Assembly (NCBI GenBank): GCA_949357655.1
Contig: CASHTG010000012.1
Coordinates: 4,400,240-4,464,239, forward strand
Direction: 5' to 3'
Length of the DNA stretch: 64,000 nucleotides
Source: Parascedosporium putredinis
Lineage: Eukaryota > Ascomycota > Sordariomycetes > Microascales > Microascaceae
This document shows, one piece after another, positions 1 through 11,943 of the stretch. A program made the translations under genes and the position numbers. Within the stretch, counting starts at the first letter, position 1. Each line of letters begins with the position of its first letter. Under the pieces are notes generated by a model. It worked only from the letters and a program-made list of their open reading frames with translations. It was not told the DNA's origin and did no database searches.

Positions 1-923
1 CGCCGTGTTGGGCTCGGCGTCTTGGAGGATGCCAAAGATGCCCGAATGGTCAAAGATCCAAAATAGGTGCACGAGCTTGAGGAAGGCGGGCAGGATCTGC
101 GAGCAGCCGTCGGCGGCCCCCGTGCTGGGGAAATGGATATTGGGCTTCAGGATGGGCGGTAGCTTGTGTAATAGAGCAACTCCGCTAAGGGGGTGGAGCA
201 ATATATCGTTAGCTTTCTTCACACTTTTCATCGTTTATAGTGGTGGCATTTTTGAAGATTCTACGGCACGCTACTTACCGCTCGGTAACAAAGAGGAGCC
301 ATAGGACGCGGCGGCAGATTTGCTGCTCAGCATGGGGTAGCAAGAGGTACGACGACTCGTGCTCCAAGCGCAGGATTTGCGCCTGGGTGATGGCCTCCCG
401 CAGGTACAGGAGAGATTTGGCCCCGCCGGCCGTGAGGTTCTCGTGGTAGATGTGCAAAAGAAGGAGGTGCGGAGATCGTCGAGCAGATCGGCCGTCTCGC
501 CGGCATCGAGCCGGTTGATGGCCTCCGGGTCCGGCCGCCACGCCGTCTTGAGGTTCAGCTGGGCCGTGGTCGCGAGGGCGACGGCATTAGCGAGGCGCAG
601 GGAGCTCGCGTGGTCCGGGTCCACGACGAGGGTCTGCTTGAGCTTGGAGGTGTCGATGATGGGCCACACGGGGAACAGCCGCGAGGCGTAGACGTCGATG
701 ACGGAGAGGAGGTGGTAGATGCTGTTCGCGGCGAGGTGTAGGGTGGGGGCGAGGCGGACGACGAGGAGGAGGACGAAGGGGAAGACGAGGAGGAGGCGGG
801 AGAGTGAGATGCGCACCCGGCGACGTGGCCCGTCGTCGCTGCCGTGGTGGCCAACGGCTTCGTTTCGGGGAGAAGATGTCGGGGATATGGAGTGCCTCGC
901 GGGCCCCGCGCCCTGCGACGGCG

Positions 924-954
<31 letters not shown>

Positions 955-1174
955 CTGCTGTCGCTGCCTTTGCCGATTGAGCTGAATCTTTCTATAGTCC
1001 CAGCCCGAAGGCCTCGCGGGCCGCGCTGCGCCTGCACGTGGGTAAAGGTACATTCGATGCCCGCCGTCACGCACCCGCTGCAGGAGCCACCTCGGTGCAC
1101 CGGATTTTGCGCACCTTGCACGAGTCGCACGCTCGTCTCGCGAGCTTCTGCCGCGCTGTCTTGGGGCGTGGCAT
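1..1174 (-). CDS. Zn2Cys6 fungal-type transcription factor (C-terminus outside window)
   Basis: Nuclear binuclear-zinc-cluster regulator followed by a fungal_trans middle-homology region. The start codon at 1174 gives MPRPKTARQKL, then the zinc cluster RACDSCKVRKIRC; the second half, CSGCVTAGIEC, lies in the next frame. A WDYRKIQ stretch and a long Gln tract follow, then the regulatory domain with RLFPVWPIID, LHIYHENL, YLREAI and RRVLWLLFVTER. One intron is visible: donor GTAAGT at 278, acceptor TTAG at 185, resuming as GVALLHKLPPIL and running off the left edge. The frame changes three times by one missing base, near 1090 (inside the zinc cluster), 1010 (before WDYRKIQ) and 457 (a T run). 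The family call is firm; the regulated pathway is unknown. Homology suggests a sugar- or xylanase-type activator, but that is a guess. Confidence 0.85.
926..966. repeat. CAG/CAA trinucleotide run encoding poly-Gln
   Basis: On the minus strand this is an almost pure CAG/CAA run encoding about a dozen Gln residues between the zinc cluster and the activation/regulatory part of the Zn2Cys6 protein. Such runs are common in fungal regulators and vary in length between isolates. Confidence 0.8.
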
Positions 1175-2630
1175 GGTTGGAGTTGGTGCGTTGCTTGCTT
1201 GCTTCTTTTGAGGATGGGGAAGGGAAGGGGAGGGGGGAGGCCTTTGCCTTGTCCCTTGTCTTGTGGTTTGTAAAATCGATCAATGTGTTGTGCTTCCTCT
1301 CATAGTGGTTTATTTTCTTTTTTGCGTGGGTGAGCGCGAACCTCGAGCCTGCTTTGCTTTGGTCCTAACCCCCTTGTCTTTGCTACTTGTTTTCTCCACA
1401 AACTTCTTTCCCAAAGTAACCTCTCCCCGCCTCCTTTCATAGGCGGAGGGCAGGCGAGTCTATTGTGCGGGCTGGGCGGGGCTGGCTAGCCAAGCGATGT
1501 CGAGGTTATCTAATACGGGAGACTATCAAAAGGAGAGGAATGCAGAAGCAAAAGAATCTACAAAAAAAGAAGAAAAAAAAGGCCGTGGTGGGGAGAAAGA
1601 ACGGAACAGAGACGACAAAAGTGGTGGCTCTCACGACGGCAAACGCGACGGTAACCACCGAAAAGCGCACAAGACAAGACTTTCTGGGGACGGGAATGCA
1701 GCACGGAACAGACGGTCACTGAAAACCTGGGTTCGCTGGCGTAATCCCAGGGGTACCCTGCGTGGGTGTGCGCCCCTGGTCCTTGGGACTGGACCGGCCG
1801 GCTTGTGAAGGGATCAATTGATCTGGTCCTGGCGACTAATAATACTACGTAGATGCACCAAACTGGCGATTGATCCCTCCCCCACCAAGCCAGTTCGCTG
1901 GAATCCCCAAGGACTTGCAAAAACCCCAAGTACAGTACCTGTCTCACCAGGCTCACTGCTCGCCCTCAACTGCAGCGAGACGAGTGCCGGTTAACCACCA
2001 TCTTGCCCCCTGCGACCTATCCACCACTCTTCCTCGGCACGGTCTAACCTCCTTTCGTCCCCCTCTCCCCATCGCGGCGGAGAGAGGGGAAAAGGCCGAC
2101 TCCTAGTGCAGCAGACCAATCACGGGAAAGATGGAGTCATGCTCACTGTCCCACTTCTTCTCACAAAAATCCCCCATGTCTGGTTTGCTTTCTCGTAAGC
2201 GAACGGGCCCCCTTTTTTCTCTTCTCTCTCCTCTTGTCCACAAATCTTCGCCTATGGAATACTTCCAAGACAAAACCAAGAATACTCTAATTGGCGGGTC
2301 GGATTGTGGGGTTCACGCTAGAACTAACCGAAAATGTCGGAGTCGCAGAGTGGAATAAAACGCGGCAATATCAATGTGGAGCTAGGACACGACGACCTGT
2401 AAGACACTTCGACACTAGGATCAATCAATTGCACTAGGCTAGCTGGCTTCTCTCATGGCGTATTTGCTTTTTTCTTTTCTTAAGGGGTAGCCCCCGTTTC
2501 TCAATTACACTAAAAGTTGACATTGACCCATCAAAGCTTCATATTTCTTCGTTTCCGTTTTGCCCGACTCCTCTTCTCTCGCTTATTTGGGGGCAAAAGC
2601 TATACCCGCTCCGCTCACTGTGCTCGGGTT
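1175..2630. other. Intergenic, no gene seen
   Basis: This holds the upstream region of the Zn2Cys6 gene and the downstream region of the dioxygenase gene. Open frames here are short and have no recognisable domain. There are A-rich (about 1558-1582) and CT-rich stretches. I see no RNA gene. Confidence 0.5.
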
Positions 2631-4098
2631 TTAAGCGTCGAGCGCCGCCCTTCGTCCAGTGCTGCTGGGGTCCAAATAAGGCGCCTCGCCGAGGCTGCAC
2701 ACGCGATCGCCCGCCCTAGCGGCGTCGTAGTCGTACGTAGCACAGTGGAAGGTGGACCTGTTGTCCCAGATGGCCAAGTCGTTCTTGGCCCAGCGGAACC
2801 GCACCTGGGCATCGTGGTTCTGGGTGACGAGGTTGAAGAGGTAGTTGAGGAGCAGGTCGCTCTCGTCCCGGACAGGCCGTTGATGCGCTTGGTGAAGCCC
2901 TTGTTCACGTAGACCGACTTCCAGCCCGTCACGGGGTTGGTGCGGATGATGGGGTGCACCGCCGTGAGGTTGCCGCCCTGGTTGAGGGGAGAGCCGCGGA
3001 TACCCTCGCGAAGGGGGTTCCCGAGACGCCTGGCCTCGTCATGGAAGAAGGAGGCATCGTGAGTGGCGGTCAAACCCTCAAAGAGCTGCTTCATGGGCTC
3101 CGAAAGACGATCATAAATCTCGTAGCCCGATGCCCAGAGCTGCAAGCACACAGACACATGCATTAGTCTCACGGAGTATTCAAGAACCTTATAATAGCGG
3201 GCGAGGCTAGAGTGGGGGAGGAGGGGAGAGAGAGGGAGGGACCCCCAAAAGGGCAGCAGATTTTAGGGGGGCAGGGAGGAAGTGAAGAAGGGGAGGGATC
3301 AATAAAAAAATGCGAGGTCCAGAAGAGGAAAAGGTCACGTACTGTATCACCACCCGTTTCGGGCAAGGTGTGAATCTTGAGCATGGCATAGTCCGAAGGC
3401 ACCTTCTCGAACGTGCTAAACCAAAGGGGAAGAAAGGAAAATGTCAGCAGGCACTAAAATGAAGAAGGATTAAAGTTCACCCGTCGTGTTGGTCTTGGTC
3501 TCCCCTCCCACGAGGTTCCCCTCTAGGATTAGGAGGAGGGGGAGGGGGGCGGACACCCGGCGGGAGAAGGCATGGAAAGAAAGAAGCAAAGAAATTGGAC
3601 AAGGGAGAGAGACGCTTACATGTCGCTGTGCCATCCCGCGCTGGCGAAGCGAGACACGTCGCTGAGCTGGTGGGTCAAGCCGCCGCCCTTCTTCTGCTTC
3701 TCGCTGGAGATGACGCTGATCTGGTCGCCCAGCTCGCTGCCCTCCTCGGTGAGCGGGTGCACGTGAAGGCCCGAGCTGGCGGGGCAGCCACCGGCCTCGG
3801 TGAGCCGCAGCATGAAGTCCTTCATCTCGCTCGGGGTGACATCCTGGTCCTTGAGAAACACGACGCCGCGCTGGGAAATGAGCGAGGCCATGTCCCGGAA
3901 CACGGCTTCGTCCTCTTCCTTGAGGATGGCGCGGATTTGCAGGCCGTAGATCTCGCGGCCAATGACGGGCGTTACATCGGCAAAGGTCTTGATATACTTG
4001 TCCAGGGCGCCGCTGTACGTGATCGGGGATGAGAGGCGTGGCCGGCTTTCCGCGTGGCCGCCGACCAGGTTGGAGTCTTGCACGGTAACGGAGGGCAT
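2631..4098 (-). CDS. TauD/TfdA-type Fe(II)/2-oxoglutarate dioxygenase
   Basis: Predicted taurine/alkylsulfonate-type dioxygenase of about 353 residues, which would oxidise a sulfonate (or a related small acid) using 2-oxoglutarate and Fe(II) and release sulfite. The start is the ATG at 4098 (MPSVTVQDSNL); further upstream codons in the same frame lack family similarity. Exons are 4098-3620, 3415-3343 and 3139-2631. The iron-binding HxD lies in AGWHSDI, spanning intron 1; LPETGGDT is a typical substrate-side loop. The distal His lies in STFHCATYDYD and the 2-oxoglutarate Arg in GDRVCSLGEAP. One base is missing near 2868, before DESDLLLNYL; with it the length is a multiple of three. It is divergent from the Dal5-like carrier at 5448, suggesting uptake plus cleavage of one substrate. 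Substrate identity is inferred from family only. Confidence 0.88.
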
Positions 4099-5447
4099 CT
4101 TGGCGTCAGAGAGAGAGGATCGGCGCTTTGGTTTTTTTCGATTCCCAAGATTTCCGAGGAATGGGAGGGTAGCAGTGGGAGAGAGGAGAGATAAGTGCTG
4201 GCGAAATAACAAAGATGCCTGCGCTACTATGCAGTTGATGGTGGTTTGCGACAAGGGATAGGTGCAAGGGGGTGGTAGTCCAATGTATTTTTGAACAACC
4301 GGGACAAGACGGTTCAGTGGGGGAAGGGAAGCAGGAAGAGGAACTGCTGTAGCCTGTGAAAGCGAGCTGGGACCAATCAACAGTGCAGAGTGGGGGAGTA
4401 GTACTTGGCTGTTTTGGGGATTCGTCTTTTCTGCAAGTGATTGCTTCCAACGGACAGACGTGTTTTGCGAGATACAAGCGGAGCGAAACTGCGAGGTTGC
4501 AAAGACAAAAATAAAAACGAACAGGGCTTGATTTCTCTTGGGAAAGTAGCAGCGGTCTAAATATCGAATCACAGGGCCCAGGAAAGACGACATCCGGCCT
4601 ACTTATGACAAGCCCGTCCCTAGCCATGCCATCCTAGACCGGAGGTGGAGGTGCTGGAGAAAATCTCGGAGAATGAACCCATCACCCCACAACGCCACAC
4701 CTGCACGGTGGATTGCCCGAGGGTGCGCTAGTGCGCTGCCGAGGACCCAATCCAGGGAGCATCACCGGGTGTCGCTTCGGAGCCAAAGTTGGCCAGGCCA
4801 GCGCACTGCCAGGGAGAAACCATGGAGGACAAGACAAGACCCCATTTCACGTCCGCCAGCCAGGCTATTTTTCCACCGAGCCCAGCTCCGCACCGCACCA
4901 CTCCAGTGCTCACGCTCCCAAGTGAGCAGACGACGGAGCAGAAGGCCCTCCCCTCCCCCTTTCCCCCATCGAACATCGGCGGCCGAGAGGGCGTTTGACT
5001 AGCTCGGGAAATGCCCCGGATTGTGTGCTTGAAATCCCTGCAAACTACCCTGTGGAGATTTTGTGGAGAGGGAACCGGACCAGCTGCCATTGCCGTGGGA
5101 TTTTCTCGAGCCATTGCCTTTTGTTTTTCGTCCATGATCCAAGCTTTCGCCTTGTCGAATTTCGAGCTTCACTACGCTGCGTCTTGTATATATTATCGCC
5201 GGACGACCTCTCTCGTCTCTGGTCCACTTTTTTCCTCCTTCTCGTGCTATCTCCTCTCTTCATCTTCTCACCCTTGGCCGCCGCAAAGGGATCCTCGTGA
5301 ACCCTTTCTCTTAGCAAAAGAACTTGTTTGTTTTTTGTTCACGGCACCATCCACATCTTCCTCTCCCCTCCTCCACTCCTTTCTCTTCCTATCCACCTTC
5401 TCCCCCAAGACCAGCGTAACAGGGTGCCATTCCTCCGCTTTTTCGCC
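4099..5447. promoter_or_regulatory. Divergent promoter region between dioxygenase and MFS carrier
   Basis: This 1.35 kb gap separates two divergently transcribed genes with linked predicted roles. It contains HGATAR-type motifs (AGATAA at 4189-4194; reverse-strand CGATAA at 5193-5198 and AGATAG at 5247-5252) that could bind GATA nitrogen regulators. Such hexamers occur often by chance, so this is only a candidate. Pyrimidine-rich stretches precede the MFS start, as in many fungal promoters. Confidence 0.35.
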
Positions 5448-7615
5448 ATGAGCAAAGGCGACGTCGAAATCGCGGCCCCGTCCCTGGAGCGGACCTCGGA
5501 CGTCGACAAGGGCAGCGTCGCGGTTGGTCGCCAGAACCTCCATGCCGCCGTCGCGCCCCACGCCTCGTACGAGGGAGGTCACCGATGGGATCCTTCCGCC
5601 ACTTGGTCGCCCGAGGAGGAAAAGGCCGTCATCCGTAAGACGGATCTGAAGCTGCTCACATGGCTCTGTATCATGGTATGTTTATGCACCACACACAATC
5701 CGCACTAATGCCCCTTCTCTCCGCCCCTTTCCGTTGCGTCTTAGGGGTTGGACGTTATTCCTTTTTTTCCGTCGATTATTTTGTAATCAACGGAGAAATA
5801 AAAATGGGAGCTCGAGGCGTCTTGACCCTGGCACAATTAGCGCCTGCACGACATGCGCCGCCCTGCTGGGCAACGGATCTAATCATGCCCAGCTTCCAAC
5901 GGTTTTTCTAACGAATGTGCGTGTAATAGTTCTTTGGCCTTCAACTCGATCGAGGCAATCTGAGCAACACCCTCGCGGACAATTTTCTCGATGACTTGGG
6001 CCTCACCACCGACGATTACAACAACGTAAGTAGCCACCACTACATTTTTGAATCGCGTCGCAAGATTTGCGCAAGTAAACCTTTGCTAATTTTTTTCCAT
6101 AATAGGGTACCACCATTCAACTCGTGTGCTTCCTGGCTGCCGAGTTCCCTGTTCAGTTCTTGACCAAGCGATATGGCTTCAAGCACATTCTGCCCGGGGT
6201 AAGGACTTTTCCCAGCGCGAAAATACAGGGTCCTGAATCGTAAACTAATTCGTCTTTTTCTTCTCTTTCAGCTCATGGTTGGCTGGGGTCTTGTCTGTAA
6301 GTTATACTATCCCAAGAAAAACAAAAGTTGCCCTCCAAAAAAAATTCGCAAACGCTAACCTCCCGCGCGAACCACAGCAACGTTCCAGTGCTTCATCCAT
6401 GACCGCACCTCGTTCTACGTGACCCGCGCCTTCATCGGTCTCTTCGAGGGCGGCTTCATCCCCGGTGCCATCCTCATGGCCACCTACTTCTACACCTCCC
6501 GGGAGCTGTCCGTCCGCCTCGCCGCCTTCTGGTCCACCCTCAACGTCGCCCGCGTCATCTCCGCTCTCCTGGCCGCCGGCCTCTTGGAGATGCGCGGCGT
6601 CAACGGTCGCCCCGGCTGGTTCTGGCTTTTCCTCCTCGAGGGCCTCCTCACCGTCATCCTCGGCCTCATCTCCTTCATCTGGCTGCCTCTCTCGCCCACC
6701 GCCACCAAGACTCTGCTGTGGCGCAACCCGTGGTATACCGAGCGCGAAGAAGTCATCATGATCAACCGTATCCTCCGCGACGACCCCGCCAAGGGCCTCA
6801 CCGCCATCACCGAGCCCGCCACCTGGGCCGACGTCAAGAACACCTGGTCCGACAAGTCCCTCTGGGGTCTCTTTTTCATCGGCCTCATTGCTTACATCCC
6901 CGCCACCCCCGTCCAGGCGTACCTCACCCTCACTCTCAAGCGCGTGGGTGGTTTCACCACTCTCCAGAGCAACCTGCTCACCGCTCCCTCTGCCGCGCTT
7001 CAGATCGTCACCATGTTGGCCCTTGCCTACAGCTCCGAGTTCTTCAACGAGAGAGCCTTCCACTGTCTCTTCGGTGAGCTGTGGTGCCTTCCCCTCTTCA
7101 CCGCGCTCCTCACCCTACCAGACGGTGGCCGCGAATGGGGACGTTTCTCCCTCGTCACCCTCATCTCCGGTTACCCCTACTTCCATCCCATCGTCAGCTC
7201 GTGGATCTCAGAAAACACCTTTGACGTCAAGAAGCGAGCTATTGCCGCGGCTACGTATAACGTCATTGTTCAAATGTAAGTTGAATCAGTTGCCTCAGCC
7301 TGCACCTTGGTCGTCATGTCTGCAGCCAGAATTTCGCAATCTAACAAGTTCTATAGTGGAAGTTTGATTGGTAGCCAGATCTACCGCAAGTGGGATGCCC
7401 CGTACTACAAGACGGGCAACAAGGTCCTGGTTTCCATCCTTGCCCTTGCCATCGTCACCTTCATTATCCAGCGCCAGTGGCTCATCCACCTCAACAAGAA
7501 GAAGGAGAACGCTTGGGACGCGATGACGGCCGAGGAGAAGCTTGAATACCAGACCAACCAGGAGGCCCGTGAGAAGGACGGAAACAAGCGCCTGGACTTC
7601 CGATTCCAATACTAA
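5448..7615 (+). CDS. MFS anion:cation symporter, Dal5/allantoate permease-like
   Basis: Twelve-helix plasma-membrane carrier of the ACS family (Dal5, Tna1, phthalate/allantoate-type), 532 residues. The start at 5448 (MSKGDVEIAAP) follows CGCC. Six exons: 5448-5675, 5930-6025, 6106-6198, 6272-6296 (25 bases), 6378-7275, 7357-7615; the sum is exactly 533 codons with no frame break. Family marks include FFGLQLDRGNLSNTL after helix 1, EFPVQFLTKRYG, the helix-4 run TRAFIGLFEGGFIPGA, the SFIWLPLSPT loop and YRKWDAPYYKTGN near the C-terminus. It is divergent from the TauD-type dioxygenase, so sulfonate or ureide-like anion uptake is a reasonable inference. The exact substrate cannot be read from sequence. 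Confidence 0.92.
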
Positions 7616-7973
7616 TCATGGACCTGTCTCCCTTCCCAGAGTCCGAAAGCAAAGTTGCGGCAGGGCTTCTCACGGAACCGGAGCAGCTTCCTTGTGAAAC
7701 TGGCGCTGATTCGGGAATCTGGGACTCGTTTTTGTTACATCTCCTCTGTCATAATAATATTCTCAGTAGCGGCTTTTCTACAGTTTGCGTCTTATACCTC
7801 TCTCATTCTCAGATAATCTTATTTCTTTTTTTTTCTTATGGCTCCAGTCTCCTCGTGTACAGATTGATCATTAGAACCGTGATGTGATGTAACTCGAGCA
7901 ACAAAGTAATTCTTAGCGGCCTCTCCGACCAAAAACCGCTTACCCCGCACTTTCTCCTCCCCAAGACGTTGCC
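7616..7973 (+). other. 3' flank of MFS gene and 5' flank of PARG-like gene
   Basis: A short intergenic stretch between two co-directional genes. It contains T-rich segments (about 7826-7837) compatible with 3'-end processing. No further gene is seen. Confidence 0.4.
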
Positions 7974-9016
7974 ATGTCCACTCAAGGCACAGATCGGAAC
8001 GCGCGTGGCAAACTCGCCAGGACGATCATCAACAATGTCATCCCGACGATCCTCAAGGGAAACCCCGTGCGCGGCGCGGGGTCGACGCGGTGCAGCGGAT
8101 CTCGGACCCCGACCCGCTCGCCACGCCTACGCCTCCGCGACCGAATGCCACCAGCAGCTCTGTAGCAGCTCCCCATCCTAACCCAGCCAGTGGCGAGGAG
8201 CAACCACTCGTAAACCCAGGTTTAGCACTTTTGCCACCAACCTCAAACCCCCAAACAGCCATGTAGCTTCTGCAGCGCCGGGACCGGGGACGCACCTTTG
8301 CTCGCCGTCCTGATGATCGCCGACACACTCGAGGCCGCGGCGCATATCCGCAGCACGCACCTCACGCTCCCGCATCGCCGCCAACCTCGCATCGCCGTGC
8401 TCAACATGGCATCCCCTTACGTCCGGGCGGCGGAGTGCTGTCTGGCGCGACGTCCCAGGAGGAGTCACTGTGTCGTCGCACCACACTATACCCTTCACTC
8501 CGCGAAGAATTTTACCGCCTCCCCGAATACGGTGGTATTTACTCCCCGACATCCTAGTCTTCCGCTTGGACGACGACATGCCTGCCAAGGGAAGCGCGCA
8601 GAAGGACTGGTTTTTCGTGGACGTCATCACGGCAGCGATGCACCGGCTCCCGAAGTAGACGAAGCTGGCGAGGAGAAGCAATACGCGCGACAGTCGGACC
8701 GGGAGGCGGCAGTGAAGAAGATGACCGCCGTGATGCGCATGGCTACATCGAGAGGCGTCGATCATCTCGTTCTAGGTGCTTGGGGATGTGGCGCATACGG
8801 TAATCCCGTGGGGAAATCGCCAGGGCGTGGAAAAAGACGCTGCTCGGGAGCACAAGCAGGAAGCGGGCGGCGCTCGCTAGTGTCGGTGCTGCAGATGCGG
8901 ATGCAGGGGCATCTCATATATGGGGCAACATCAACATTTATTTTGCCATCAAAGATGCAAAGATGGCGGATTCCTTTGCGGAGAGCTTTGGGCCTGGGAT
9001 GAATAGATTGGAATAG
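7974..9016 (+). CDS. PARG-like (microbial-type poly(ADP-ribose) glycohydrolase, DUF2263/TIGR02452) protein, frame-disrupted
   Basis: Macrodomain-fold hydrolase of the microbial PARG/TIGR02452 family, expected to remove or bind ADP-ribose. The reading runs through several frames: MSTQGTDRNARGKLARTI at the start; VDAVQRISD; a Pro/Ser-rich stretch; ADTLEAAAHIRS; RIAVLNMASP; the ADP-ribose loop RPGGGVLSGATSQEESL; TTLYPSLREEFYRLPEY; PDILVFR; WFFVDVITAAM; DREAAVKKM; GVDHLVLGAWGCGAYGNPVG; and EIARAWKKTLLGS to the stop at 9016. Conserved blocks are complete and in order, but about seven single missing bases separate them, mostly at C or G runs (for example near 8063, 8425, 8550 and 8815). 1043 bases plus seven is a multiple of three, about 349 residues. 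This is either a real pseudogene or, more likely, base-call errors. Confidence 0.75.
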
Positions 9017-9815
9017 GCTGCGAATAGCGAAGGCACAGGAGGCTTTAGATATGCGGATGGAGATGCGATATTTGGAATGCGAGCCGAGCCCCAACTTGTT
9101 TTCACACTTCTTTTCTTTCCTTGCTTGCTACCCTTGCTTTTGAATTGCCGACTCGGCAAACCCCCAACACTCGATGACATTCGAATCCCTGCATGTCGGT
9201 CCATCAGGCCGTGGTAATCAATCAGGTGCCATGAGCTTTACATGCATCGATATCAAGGGGCCGCCAAGGGAAAAGGTGCGCCAAGAAATTGACAGCGCGC
9301 GCACGTATGCCTGATTAGATTCTCTACCTGAACGACTAGTCTTTGGCTTATCATGGGGTGAGGAGATAGATCTTGAGAGCTGATTTGATTTTTCAGCAAC
9401 ACCCTCCTCGGAGAAGCGCATTTCTACGCCATGTTGTTGAGACAAGGCTAGGGCTGAAAACACCCCGGCCGAGCACCCGGCCCTGATTGGAAGACGAAAT
9501 GAGCTTATGCTTGACCTAAACCCTCTCCGATCGAAAGAGCAATATTATCTAGCCATTTTTCGATTTCGCAAAGGGGCTTGGATCTCTTGGCGCGTCATTA
9601 GCTCTGTGCTCGCCCTTTCAGCGTCGATAAGTGAAGCCATCTTTCTTATCTGCCATGATCTCGCCGCCCGACTGACTGCCCATGGGCCTGGATTCTCTTT
9701 TTTCAACGACTCTTCCCCTCCCAGTCGCCGGGTTTGAGCTCAGTCGTTGCTGTTGCTGTCACGCCGCCCCAGAGTTTCTTCCCGCCCGCGATTTGAGTTT
9801 CCCGAAATCACCGCC
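9017..9815. other. Intergenic, no gene seen
   Basis: About 800 bases between the PARG-like gene and the large membrane-protein gene. Only short unrelated open frames are present. A CCGCC context directly precedes the ATG at 9816. Confidence 0.45.
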
Positions 9816-11943
9816 ATGGAAAACGACTACAAGTGGTACGCAAAATATGTAGCCGAGCTCGCGTCCAGCGCCTTGGTGGACCAAGCCATCGAGGCCCCCT
9901 CGCGATTCACCACCTACGACTCTCCCGCATCGGGCCGCGTGGTCATTGCCGACGCGGACATCGCGCCGATTTTCCTCGCCGCCGTCACCCTCAGCATCAG
10001 CATCTTCATCCCTCTCCTCCTCGCCCGGTTCCCGCGCGTCGTCGCCATCCTCTGGTGCTACCTTCGCCGCGTACGCCCCGGCGACGACGGTGCGGCGGAG
10101 GCGGCGAGCGCAAAGGCCCACGGAGCCCAAGGCCAGACCCCGTCCCATCTCCCCTCGTGCTCGCGAACAGCGGGCTATTCCTCAGCGACGCCTATGGCTC
10201 CGCGGTAGCCTTTGTTCATAACCTGAAAAGGTCTCGGGGATACACTGCGCTGACGTACCTGGCATTCTCTCTGTTCTGCCTCGCCGCCGCCGCCTTGGGC
10301 CCTCTGGTGGCCCTCCTCGTCTCCCGCGAGGTCGACAACGGGTTCCAGGGGCGCCAGTCCGGAGCGTGCATGGCGCAGATGAATTTCAGCGACGGCGCGG
10401 AAAATCTCGTCGCCCGCTCATTCGACCACCACGCGCGATCCTACGAGCTGCTCCCTGGATTTCCACCTTTCGCTACTCGTGGACGGAGGAGAGCACAGTC
10501 TACACCGACAACGCCGTTGTCGAGGATCCTGTCTCTCAGGTGGTGTATGAAAAGCTGGACGGATGCCTCCTGGAGGACGAGGCGCTTTGCGATGAAAGAT
10601 TTCCCCAGACGCACAAGGTGTCGGTCGACCTCTCGCCCGCTCGACTCGGCCTGTGGTACGATCCGTCTTGGAGTCTCAGCATGGAGGGCTACTGTCTCCG
10701 CCTCAATTCGACTTCGATATGGTCACGACGAAGGAGGGCCTCGAGCTACCAGTACGCCCTCCACTTCGCGCCCGGTGCCGTTCGATTCGCCGAGCCTCTT
10801 TCCGACATATGCCCGTACGCCACGGATGCCGCCGAGACGTGGTACCTCGGCCAACGAGACCGGCAACGCTTCAACCGGAGGAAGAGCGTGGTGACGGATA
10901 GTTATTTCGTCAACGCGGATAACGACACGACGTACCCGTGCTATACATGGCCCAACTCTGTGCGGGCCCTGAACGCGGACTCGATAACCATATTGACAGT
11001 GCTCCCTCCTCGGGAGGAGATCAACCAGAAAAATGGAGACGAGTTATACCTCACGCCACTTCCTGATGATCAGTTCGAGTATACCCCGGACCAGGTCGCG
11101 CACATCATGTGCTGGGAGCACCTCTCCGTCAAGACGGCATCCGGGACATTCAAAACATCCGCCACGTGGAATAATCGCTCCGAGCTCATCGCGGCGCACA
11201 ATCTACCAACCGGACTGAACCCCCTTCTCCACATGGCAAATACCGAGTTCGTCGTCAAGCCGGTGCGATATCTCCGCGGCTCCTCCTCTCTGCTGCAGAG
11301 CATCGGCGAAACTCCGCGATGGGAGTTCGACCCCACAAACGCTCCGCCCGTCCCATTCGCCGCCGAGGTCCATCGTTGGGCTCACATCGGCGCCATGGAT
11401 ATCGCCAGCAAGTCGACGAGAGCAACCACCGGCTTCTACGCTCGCGGAAACACAACCGCACTCGAGTTGGCACGCGGCGAAGCTGCCGCTGCCCAGTCCA
11501 ACCCCGAGCTTGCCGAGCTCTGCGACATGGTGCGGACGGTGAAGGAAGGAGCGGTGTCGATGCCCGTCGGGGTATTAGTGGCTCTGGCCGTGCTGGTCGG
11601 CGTTTCGGTCGTGTGGTGGCTCGTCGAGCGGCTCGGAGTTATCCTCGCTAGTGCGGGCGTCTACGGCCCGGCGGGCATTTTCCGCGCATTCTTGATTATG
11701 CCGGCGGCCACTCCCGTCAGCCTTGCTGTCGCGGCGGAGACGGCGATTCTCAGAGCCAGGGGAGCAGGCGTCGTAGGCGATAAACCCCCTTCGGCCACAG
11801 CCAGCGGGCATCCTCAGGTCGATTATTCATCCCATAACGTTGAACCTGGCCCGAGTCTGGAGCAGACAGAAAGGGGTTGGGTGCTAACGTGGGGTCTCGC
11901 CCGACTCAGCGCAGCGGGTGCGAGAAAAGTTAAGATTCTCTAA
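9816..11943 (+). CDS. Large fungal integral membrane protein of unknown function
   Basis: I do not recognise a named family. The start at 9816 (MENDYKWYAKYVAEL) is in a good CCGCC context. Two N-terminal hydrophobic segments are visible (FLAAVTLSISIFIPLLL; YLAFSLFCLAAAALGPLVAL). A long, Cys-poor, probably extracellular or luminal domain of about 450 residues follows, with N-glycosylation-type sites such as NDTTYP, NNRSEL and GNTTAL. A C-terminal membrane segment (MPVGVLVALAVLVGVSVVWW) and a short tail end it. Single missing bases move the frame near 10140 and 10453, and a short frame excursion lies at about 10705-10750 (FDFDMVTTKEGLE). The corrected length is about 709 residues. The architecture (two helices, big loop, one or two helices) recurs in uncharacterised fungal proteins; no function is proposed. 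Confidence 0.7.

Noticed and set aside
926..966. Plus-strand poly-Leu/poly-Cys frames over the CAG run
   Set aside because: Shadow frames of the poly-Gln run of the minus-strand Zn2Cys6 gene.
3616..4593. Dioxygenase start far upstream at 4593
   Set aside because: Residues before MPSVTVQDSNL have no family similarity and include promoter-like sequence; the ATG at 4098 is preferred.
6302..7063. 253-residue minus-strand open frame
   Set aside because: Antisense shadow of the GC-rich fifth exon of the MFS gene, with low-complexity Glu/Gly composition.
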